Source: Chinchilla lanigera (Eukaryota > Chordata > Mammalia > Rodentia > Chinchillidae). From it: a stretch of 64,000 bases of DNA. The notes beneath the pieces are model-generated. The model was not told the origin of the DNA and searched no databases. It worked only from the letters and a program-made list of their open reading frames with translations. The translations under genes and the position numbers were made by a program. This document shows positions 12,190-22,300 of this stretch, in pieces (within the stretch, counting starts at the first letter, position 1; each line of letters starts with the position of its first letter). Location of the stretch: contig NW_004955460.1 of assembly GCF_000276665.1 (NCBI RefSeq), positions 261,053 to 325,052 of the forward strand, written 5' to 3'.

Positions 12190-14030
12190 TTTCTTCTTTT
12201 CTAAAGTATATATCTCTGTCAGCCCCATCATTGTTTTGGCAATGAACTATTGTACAAATTTGTAAACAAGAATTATCCTAATTATTTTAAGAACCATTCT
12301 TTCAATCCACTGTTACTACCCTTGCAAAAGTTAGCCCTTGCATTGCTTCACGTTGCAGAGGCCTCTGGGCTGGTCCTGCAGCATTGCCTCTTCCCAGGTT
12401 GCCTGTGCCCCTGTCCGCTGAGTCAGTGCAGCAGCTTTGGCACAGGCTCTTTCTTAGCAGTGACACCTCTGCCCGCACTACTTCCAGGCCCATTTCCTGT
12501 TGCCCCTCCTGCTCCTCACACTCCTGCTCTGCCTCTTTTTGTTGTTCTGCTCTTCACTCACCTTCCTCTACTCAGAATGAAAGTTCCGCCGATCCCTTTG
12601 CGGGCCGCCGCTTCTGGGATGCACTTCTTCTCTTGCTGCACACGGATGGTTGTGGGAACCCTGTGCCGCAGGCCACCGGGCATCTCAGTGTGAACTAAAC
12701 GGCAGTGCACACCCTGCCAGGTACTTCACAGGGCTTCCGGCTGTCTTGAGTGGCTTTAGTGGCAGTATCATCTACGACATCTACCCTGGCCCAGTGCTCT
12801 GCTAGGGTTGTGCAGCACTAGGGCTATCGTGTGCGGCAGTTATTTAATTGTCTGTGTTATCCTCAGGAGCAAGCGGGTAGTTCCGTCCTGATACTTTCAT
12901 GTTCTCACCTCTGACCAGACTAGGCACTCAGTAACCATTTAATAAACAAAAGAGGGAATAAAGCTACAAAGGCCATGTGCACACTGTTGTGGGGAGGAAG
13001 AGCAGGAAAGGCCTGGCAGCCGGGCCTTCACCCTGAGCATCAGGAAGCTATTGTGAGGGGCTGAGGGGACACTCAGTGGTTGAGCACTTGCCTTCACGCA
13101 TGCGGCCCTGGGATTGGCTCTCACCACCACCCCAAGCAGAGCATATTATTTTGAATTAAGATACACCCCCCCCACACACACACACATACACTACCTTTTT
13201 CCTGTTACAGACTTCTTAAATTTTAATGTACCTTAGTGGTTGAAACATAGACCCTAGGACAAGAGTGAGTTTGAGACCCTGGAACCAGAGTGAGTTTGAA
13301 TCCCAGTTCTGCCATTTACACACTGACTTGTGTGAGTTTGAGCTTGTAGCTTAGCCTCTTCATGCCTCAGTATACTCATGTGAAAATGGGGTGATAATGG
13401 TTCATAATTCATGGGGTTGTGAGAATGAATCATTTTGTGTAAAGTGCTTAGAATAGGACCAGGCACATAACAGTGAAAGGTGGAAGTGTCAGCTGAGACT
13501 ACTAGTGTTATTCCAGTTCAGTGTAGTTTGGCCGTGCTGTACCATTGTTTCTTCCTAAACCTGAAAAGCTGGTTTTTCGGTTGAAGGCGTGCGTGTGTGT
13601 GTGCGCGCGCGTGTGTGCATGTTACTGGGGCTAGAACCCAGGGCCCCACAGATGCTAGGCATACACTGTCCCACTGAGTTTAAGCTGGGTTTAATCTGTG
13701 GCCACAGCTGACACCGCCTCCGCGCCTGCTGCCTGGCCCTGCCATCCGCTGTGGTCACAGCACCTGCCGCCAGCTGCCCCTCCACCACCCATACCGACTT
13801 TCTGGTTGCTGCAACAAAGGTGCATACTACACAAACAGGAAGCCAGTAGGCTCTGTTTCTTCTTCCTAGTTTGGCAGAAGAGAAAGGGGAAAACCAGGGC
13901 CCTTAACAGTTTGTTTTAGAGTGTAAATGTAACTTCTTATTCATGCTCTCCAGCTTGGACTAGTAATAAATCTCTCTAGAACCCAGAGAGCTGTGTTTAA
14001 AATCATGGTTTTATTTTATTTGGTGAGTAG
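12190..14030. other. no gene; degenerate ID copies and short C/CA runs
   Basis: A degraded sense ID at about 13058-13130 (GGCTGAGGGGACACTCAGTGG) and a clearer antisense ID at 13622-13684 (listed). A 147-codon open frame at 12250-12693 lacks any known feature. Confidence 0.45.
13622..13684 (-). mobile_element. ID SINE, antisense
   Basis: TACTGGGGCTAGAACCCAGG, ACAGATGCTAGGCATACACTG and CCACTGAG, directly after an alternating GT/GC run (13587-13619). Confidence 0.72.
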
Positions 14031-14033
14031 GGG

Positions 14034-14175
14034 GTTGAGACAAGATCTACCTATGTAGTCTAGGCTGGCCTTGAAGTCACTGTGTGCCCGGGGTGGCCTC
14101 GAACTTGCAGTGGTCCTCCTGCTTCAGGCTCCCAAATGCTAGCACTGTAGGTGTGTGTCACCATGTCTGGCTTAA
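14034..14175 (-). mobile_element. B1 SINE, antisense, with clear 29-base duplication
   Basis: GAGACAAGATCTACCTATGTAG, AGGCTGGCCTTGAAGTCACTG, a second GGTGGCCTCGAACTTGCAG, and GTAGGTGTGTGTCACCATGT. Confidence 0.88.
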
Positions 14176-16290
14176 CGCAGTAGTTTTAATGTAAAATCTT
14201 TTCTGAGTGCAGGACAGCTGTCTGAGGATTTTCAAGAGAGTTCTGCTAGGAAGTGGCAAAGGTAATGGGGTGCTTTGCTATCCAGCTTCCCACTGGAACC
14301 TGCTGGAGTTGTCAGGTCAGACTATAGGTGGCAGTGTCGGTCCCTCCGCAACCCCCAACCTCCTCCAGGCGCTGTGGGTTTTGGCTGGTCCTTAGCATTT
14401 GCTTGTGGCCAGACTTTGACTTGGGGGACAGACAGGTGGATTTTTCTGCCTTGTTTCCAGTACACTTTATCCTGGGGTCTCAAGTTGGCTTTAGAAGCTG
14501 TGGCAGCTACTGTGGAAGGCTCTGCTACCTCAGTCCTACTGCCCCGCCCTGCCCCACCCCGCCCCCCTGAGCTCTCTCAGATGAAGCTGATCTGAATCAT
14601 GCATTCTTTGGAGATGCCTTGACTTTTCATTATGAGAACTACATGGCCTTTCCCAGATCACATGCTGTCACTGTCTACGCTAAACTGCCCACATTTACCG
14701 TATATTTGTTGGGAGTTCCAACAGCCTTTTGATAGTTGGACTAAACAATATAGAGGTAAATAATACAAAGATGATCTACATCTTGACTCGTTAAATTTAT
14801 ATTTCTGCACAGAACTGGTCAACAGTAGCCCCTCCAAGGGTGGCTTTAATCACAGGGAGCTTTGTTCGGTGGGGCTTCCCTGGGTTCACTTACCTTCCCA
14901 GTTACAGGAATGACGGGTGCAAGTACCTACCACCGCTGGCCATGTTCTGCGGTAACGCACCTGCGGAGGCTGCACACCCTGCCTGGCAGACCTGGCCAGT
15001 GGAGGAGCTCATGCCAGGCCCTGCTCCATGCTGCAGTGCCTGTGACCTGTAGGGCACCTCCAACGTTTTGTTTTCTAAAGCATAATCAATTCTAAGGTTC
15101 AGTCTTCAAGGTGGATGCATATCCTTATGGGGCTTTTCCTTTTGTCTAAAGCTGAAATTCCCGTCTCTGTCCAAAATCTCATTTATTTTTGGAGCAGTGT
15201 CAGCAGAGACAGAGTCATTTACCTAAGTCTCACCTAGCGTGAGGTTCTCTGAGGGCTAAAGCAAACTAAAGCCTACAGAAGGAATTCAGCCAACAACTGT
15301 ATTTTGTTAGGTGTTCGAGGGTGGTGCCACTAGTGGTTACGACGTTTAGAATTCAGGCAGTTTCACATAAAAGATCTGATTCCTGCACCTCTCAAGAAGT
15401 GGAAAGGTCCACTGAGACTTGACCGCCACCTCACAGTTAGCTGGAGCCTGGTCAGAGCAGCCCCTTGGCTGGGTTGTGTGGCTCTCGCCTCAGTAGCTGC
15501 TCTCATTAACGTGACCTGTCTGGTTCTGTGGGCATTTGAATTGTGGCTTCTTCTTGTCCTCTGCCACTGTTGCCGTGGTCTTTCTCAGTTTTCTGGCTAT
15601 GTGCCTTACAGCCTTCCAGAAAGTTCCAAGCTGGTGTGAGCAGTGGTTAAAGGGTGCAGGAGGAGAATCTGCTCCATGAGGCTCACATGCTGTGCCAGCC
15701 CCACCCGGCCTTCAGGGAAGGGGGTCATGGGCAGGGTGGGGCGGGTTTGCTGGCGCCATTCCATCTGTTCACTCAGCCTGAAAGTTACAAGGAAGGTTTC
15801 CTTGCTGAGGGGGTGGGGCCTTTTTATAAAATATGAAAGAAAGAAGCCAGTGACAGCCCCAGCCCATTGCTAGCTTCCAAGACCGGCTATTGCCACAGAA
15901 GGCTAAGCTTCCTGTTTACCAGCAGGCCCGAGACAAAGTGGCTATGCTTCCTAGCCATGCTGGGTCTGGCACACAGGCCAGGTTCTGTCTGTCAAGATGG
16001 TGGGCTGAATGTTCCCTCTGTGCTTGGCCAGTGGGCTGGCAGGGCCCCCATGGCCTGGGCCTGGACGCGAGCCACCCTCGGGAGGGCACCTGCTGGAGGG
16101 CACTGCTTTGGCGGCAGAACTGGCCATGGCACTGGGGAAGGAAGCAGGAGAAGGAGGGTGGCCTTCGCCTCCTTGCTGCCTTCCGCCTCAGCTCTGCTTT
16201 CCCTGCACAGTGGGATCCAAGCAAAGGCCCAGGGCACAAAACTGAATCTTTCAATAATAAATTTGTATGTTTTGTTTTTAAGTTTCCCAG
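14176..16290. other. no exon identified upstream of COA1
   Basis: GC-rich in parts (14500-14580, 15640-16240). I looked for the human-type first coding exon (MMWQKYAG) and did not find it. Open frames at 15867-16478 and 15890-16672 reflect the GC-rich composition. Confidence 0.4.
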
Positions 16291-16382
16291 AAGCAGCATG
16301 CAAGATCCTTCGAGAAAAGCGTTTCTTTGCAGCAGTGTGCTCTGCGCAGGACTCGGGCCCCTGGTGTATTACCTCATACAAA
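16291..16382 (+). CDS. COA1: COA1 exon with membrane segment
   Basis: The acceptor is the pyrimidine-rich tract ending TTTCCCAG at 16290 and the donor is GTAAGT at 16383. The frame reads ..SSMQDPSRKAFL.. and ends VYYLIQ plus one base of the next Lys codon, as in human. The part before the membrane segment is poorly conserved. The Met codon at 16298 is the first in this exon. The exon lies inside a longer open frame (15890-16672), so alternative upstream starts cannot be excluded by stop codons. Confidence 0.88.
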
Positions 16383-19300
16383 GTAAGTATCCCACTACCC
16401 TCCAGAGGCCTGGCCACCTTCTCCCAGGGTCCCACTCCTCTAGCAGAGGAAATACTCGAGATGCTTTCAGCAGATTAGAGGAAGGAGGAGAGGACTATTT
16501 TAGAAGCCAGTCTGCCATTCCATTGGCTGAAGTTTCCTCCTCACTGTATAATCTGTGTTTCTCCAGGAGCCACAAGTACAATAAGGGGACCAGGACTCAT
16601 TTGCATAAGAAGCCTTGCAAAGCAAGACAGGGTTTCAGTCCACTGCACACAGGCATCTCTCAAGGTTTCTGAGATTCTAGCCCTCAGGCCTGTAATCCGA
16701 GCACTCTGAGGCTGAGGCAGAGAATTACAAGTTTAAGCCCAGCCTGCTGACACCCTATGGCAAAAAATAAGAAGGGCTGGGAATATAGTTCACTGTGAAG
16801 GCCCTGGGTTCAATCCCCAGTATCGGGGGAAAGAAATCCAAGTAGTAAAGAGAAGGAAGGGGAGAGTATCGGATGGTCGCAAATGGAGAAAACGGTGGCC
16901 CTTTCTCAGGTATCATCAGGCTGCCTGCTGTGCCACTCTCCTCTGTGGCCTTAGTGGAGGAGGGGACATCGAGCAGTGGACTCTAGCAAGAGCAGAAAAT
17001 AAAAGCAGAGTCCAGGATGGCAAAATCCCTGCAAGTGTGGCTGCCAGCCACACTGTTCCCAAATTTGAACCTGTAAAGACAGACAGCAGGCCCTGAAGCC
17101 AGGACACTGAAGGTCATTTCAATGCCCCTGGTGACAAAGCAGCCTTAGCATTTTTCTAGACTTGACTTTTTGAGGCTCCTTCATTTACGCCCAGCTTGGC
17201 CGCTCACCCTGGCGCAGCGGCATTTAGGCTTCTCCGCGGTCACTAGACAGACAGCGCCGTGTCCCCTCCACTCACTCTTCACACAGAGCCGCCGCGCGCC
17301 TGAGTGTGGAAGATGAGGTGGCCGAGATGAGCGTGGCCAGGAAAGCTTCATGGAGGGGTCGATGGGACAGTGACCGTGTGCTTTCGGGCCACGCTCAGCC
17401 TTCTGGCCTGACAGTCACTTCCCCTTTGCAAAGTGGAGGCTACAACAGCCCAGCTGGTGGTGAGATCCGGGCCCTGCAGCTGGTTGTCCTACTTGAGCCC
17501 CAGATCTAACTCTTGCCTCAGGGTGTTGCCTCGCGGGGAACCCCATCCACTTTCTAGGCCTTAATTACCTTCCTAAGGGCTAATATCAGTATGTACAGTT
17601 ACTGTGAGAATTAATTGAATCACACGTGTATATGGTATCAAAATATATGGTACTTAAATTTAAAAATTATTACAGTAAAACACACATTGCCATTAATCCC
17701 CCTCAGAATCCTTCCCCTTGCTTCAGACACACTTGTGATTCTTGCCACTTATTTTTGTTTTTTCAGACAGGGTCTAACTAAGTAGCCCAGGCTGGCCTTG
17801 ACCTCTCAGCAGTCGTCCTGCTCGGTCTCCCGAGTGCTGGGATTACAGGCGTCCTGCTGGAAGTCTTCTTTTGTTCATGTCTTTATTGGGCATGATGAAA
17901 AATATGGTGTGCTCTGCCCAGTGCATCCAACAGAAAGGCAGGTCTGTAAAAGACGTGATGGTGTGTCCTCCTCCACCACAGTCACTGGATCTGGCACCGT
18001 GCGACTTCTGGCTCATCACCAAAGTCAAAATGACCATAAAAGGGAAGCATTTTGAAATGATTCAGAACATCAAGGCAGGGAAGACAACACAACTAAAGAC
18101 TCTTACAAAAAGGGACTTCTGGAACAACTTCAGAAACTGGCAGAAATGATGGGATAAGTGTCAAAGTGAGGGGAAGGATTTTGAGGGGATTGATGGCAAT
18201 GTGTCTTTTATCATAATGGATTTTTTAAAAATTTAAACATTCACTGGATATTTTGATCACACCTCAAAAGCTATTGAGATATTGAAGCATGTGAGATTTG
18301 TGAAATACTAAGATCAGTGTCTTGAGGTGGGGACCTCAACTCCTCTGCTCCCCACGGAGTAGGATCTTAACTCTCACCAGAGAAAAGCATTGCAGGACTC
18401 CTCAGAGAGAGGCACAGGTACATGCACTAAAAGTAATCAAGGCGGGTGTGTTGGCACACACCTGTGATCCCAGCACTTGGGGGGCTGACACAGGAGGATC
18501 ACTGCCAGTTCATGGCCAGCCTGGGCTACATAGTGAGTTCAACCCTGAACTACGTAGTGAAACCCTGTCTCAACAAACAAGCCAATCAAAGAAAGGAGGG
18601 TGGGTTCCAGGACTGAGGTGCGTTCTGGTCGGGAACTGGGGGTGTCTGTTTGGTCTTTGGATGTCCTTTAGATGCTTTGCTGGGTCAGCTTCCCCGTTAG
18701 TGGGCTAGGTAAGAATGCAAACCATCTGCCTGTATTTCAAGGTTAGAGCTGTGGTACCCAGTTAATAGTGCTGCTTCTTGAGGGTAGAAGTGCATGGAGT
18801 TGGAAATCTGAATCCCTAAGGTTCCTGGGAACCAGAGCAGTTATGCCTGAACACAAATGAGCACTTCCACACCGTTTCTTGGCATGACGGTTCTGTTGTC
18901 AGTAATGTTATGGTCTGCCAGACNNNNNNNNNNNNNNNNNNNNNNNNNNNNNNNNNNNNNNNNNNNNNNNNNNNNNNNNNNNNNNNNNNNNNNNNNNNNN
19001 NNNNNNNNNNNNNNNNNNNNNNNNNNNNNNNNNNNNNNNNNNNNNNNNNNNNNNNNNGTTGGTTGCCTTGAACTCACTAGGTGGCCCAGGCTGGCTGATC
19101 CTCCTGCCTCAGTCTCTTGAGTGCTGGGATTACAGATGTACACCACCACGCTCAGCATATTTTTTTTTTTTTTTTTTTTTTGAGATGGGGATCTTGCTAA
19201 ATAGATAAATTGCCTGGGCTGGGCTGGAATTTGTGATTCTCTTGCCTCAGCCTCCAGAATGCTTGGATTACAGGAGTGGGGCACCACACCTGGCTTACTC

Positions 19301-22300
19301 TGTTCCTCATCAGAGTGGAAGCAGCCGTGTTTCGAGTCAGTGTCACAGATTCTGCCCCTCCTCCTAGTCTTGGGCCAGCTGTGACTCAGAGCTGCTCATG
19401 GAATCACAGGATTGCAGAAATGACAGGAGCCTCAGAGAAGAGCTAATGAAACCACTTAGTGGAAGGGAAATGAGGCAGGGAGACAGGTGACAAAAAATGA
19501 AGCAACGGAGGCTTAGAAAAGTCGGGACAGCCACTGTGGAAGACAGGCAGTGTGAGTACACAGTCCTGATTCCTCCTCCTCCCCTAGTTGCCATTTCTGT
19601 GTCCTCCAGCACTTCTGTTGTATTCTTTCACTGCTCAGTAAACAAGGAGCACACGCTAACCCCGTGTGTCCTCTCAGAAGGGTTCACCAGGACCGAGTAC
19701 TACCAGATGGCGCTGGAGCAGCTGCACAACCACCCCGAGGCGCTGGAAGCACTGGGCGCGCCCCTCCAGGTGCACCACCTGCCGGTGCTCAGCAGGGACC
19801 ACCTCGTGGACATCGTCGAAGCCCGGGTGCGCACTCTTTCTTGTCACTCAGGGTAGCTCCTTTCACAATGGGCTTTTAATACATAGAAAACTCTGTTTGT
19901 GTTCTTAGGGAGTCATTTCACATATTTTTCTTCCTTTGTCGGGGACAGATGAGGCAGGGAATGCGGTGGATGTCACCATCTTGTTGGATTGAAGGTAGAG
20001 GAGTGAACAGTGGCCTCGGCCACCACTTCAGCTCTGATTTGAAATATACCTCTGTCCAGTCCATGCCTATCCAGATGCAACCAGCTTTCACCTTTCCTTT
20101 CAAAATTTGTTTATTTACATTGCCTTCATAATGCCAGCCCATTCTGCAATGCTAAGTCTTATCTTTTTGTATAGTTTGGCTTTGAATGTTAAATGAAAAA
20201 TACTTAAATGTAAAATACAGCACATAGTTCTGTTTAGTCAACTCTCGAGGTGTGGGGTGTGGAGATGCAGGAGGCCTGGGGACTGTGAGCGAGCTGAGGG
20301 TTTGAAATTCCAGAGCAGGGGCCAGCAAGCCTTGTGGCAGAGATGTGGGCCTCACCTGAGCGTTTAGAGCCTCACACCTGCTACAAAGGCTGGTTCCCTA
20401 CCTGGAGGTCCTGCAGGGGAAGCAGTAGGCCAGGCAGGGCCAGGCAGGTAGAGCACTTAGGCTGGGTGCTTGCACTATGGTGGCAGGAGCCTGGGAATCA
20501 CTTTAAGGACAAGAATGAGATGTTTTGATTGACTTCCTTCCTTTCTTCCTTACCTCCACCTCCTCCCTTTCCCCCCAACTGCCCTTCCTGACAGTCTCCC
20601 TCTGCTACTCTTCCCCTCCCCAATCTCCCTCTCTCCTCCCTTTTCCCCCCTTTCCCCTTCTCTCCCCCCAAAAAAGCCTGACATGGTTGCTCATGCTTAT
20701 AATCCCAACAGTCAGGAGGCTGAGACAGGAGGGTTGCCTGCAGTTTGGGGCCATCCTGGGCTACATACTGTATTGTTAAAGGGCAGCTTGGAATATATAG
20801 CAAGATCTTGTCTCAAAAAAACAAAAAAAAGACAGTAAAAAAAAAGGTCCTAGGTTCCATCTCCAGTATCACCCCATCTCCAAATCTCCAAAATTAAATC
20901 CATACAGAAGGGAACCTTCACAAACTTGTTTTGCTGAAGGCTGGGTTGTATTTACATATACAGTAAGCCACATACATCTTGCCATTGACTTTAACACCTT
21001 GCAGCCAGTTTGAACACTGGACTGTCCCATTGGGCAGCTTATGCCCCTGTTGGTACAAATGGATCTCATCACTTTCATTGGTCTTTTTACTAATAAAATT
21101 AATAAAAAGCTGCCAGAAGGGACAATCATGCATGACCACCAGTGGTTCAAGCCACCCCAGCAGTGAGACATACGAATGACAGCCCACTATGAAAATCTCC
21201 AATCATCTGTAGGCTACAGATGCCTAACATCAATGTAAGTGGTATTGATAACTGTTACTTGGTGTCATGCAGGGTTAATGACAAGAAAAACAAGCTGTGT
21301 ACAGGTTCATTTTTAAAAATATTTTTGATCCTTTTTTAGTTGAATTTGTAGATGTAGGCCCTGTGGATATGGAGGTCTTACTTTTTTGTTTTGTTTTGTT
21401 TTGTCTTTTTCCTTAATGCCTATTACTTTTTTTTTTTTTTTTGTTTTTTTTTTGGTTTTTCTCCGGTACCGGGAACCGAACTCACGACCTTGCGCTTGCC
21501 AGGCAGGCGCTTTGACGCTGAGCTAAATCCCCAGCCCCCTTAATGCCTATTATTTATGGTCCAGAACAAAATATGTTCCAATTTGCTGGTGATACTCATC
21601 CACCTGTTTTGTTTTTTCGATGGTACCACTGCTAGGTATGGTTGCACGCCTGTAATCCCAGCTGAGGCTGAGACAGGGGAATCACTGCGAGTTCAAGGCC
21701 AGCTTGGGCTACATAGTGAGTTTGAGGCCAGCCTGAGCTACACAGTGAGACCCTGTCTCAAAAAACAAACAAATAATCAAAAAAGTCCTAGTGATAGAAC
21801 TAACACTCAGCTACATCTGCAGACCTTTTAAATGCTTTTTTTTATTTTGAGAGAATGTCTTGTTAAGTTTCTAATTTACCCAGGTTGGCTTGGAACTTGC
21901 AGTCCTCCTGCCTCAGGCTCCCAGAGTGCTAGGACTACAGGCGCATACCACGGCACCCGCCTAGTTCCCTTTCCATGGTGCACTTTTGATCTTTGTTCTT
22001 TTCCTGTTTTATTATGGAAAATTTCAAACAGAAAAGACAGTTTACACTGTGAGCACGCATACAGCACCATGCCTCTTCATCGGGCTGTATCCTTGTTCAT
22101 GAATCTCTTACTTTGATGTATTACACACTAGCCTTCAAACATCTGTGCACTGCACTTTTAGCACATATACACGTAAATCATGAACCAGAGTTTAATACAC
22201 ATTTTTCGAGGTAAAATGATGTTCTGTGAAGGACACACATCCACGTGTCCTGCTCTGTGAGTTGTAACAAATGCCCATGGACACAGCCTGTCCCGTGCCA

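Noticed and set aside
14176..16290. Search for a first COA1 coding exon starting MMWQKYAG
   Set aside because: TGGCAGAA occurs at 13872, but the following bases do not encode the expected residues before a usable donor. No exon called.
15890..16672. 260-codon open frame containing the COA1 exon at 16291-16382
   Set aside because: Only the 92 exon bases match COA1, and strong splice sites bound them. The rest is GC-rich intron with chance openness.
18857..19287. Open frames spanning the N run at 18924-19057
   Set aside because: They exist only because N bases carry no stop codons, and the readable part is antisense B1.
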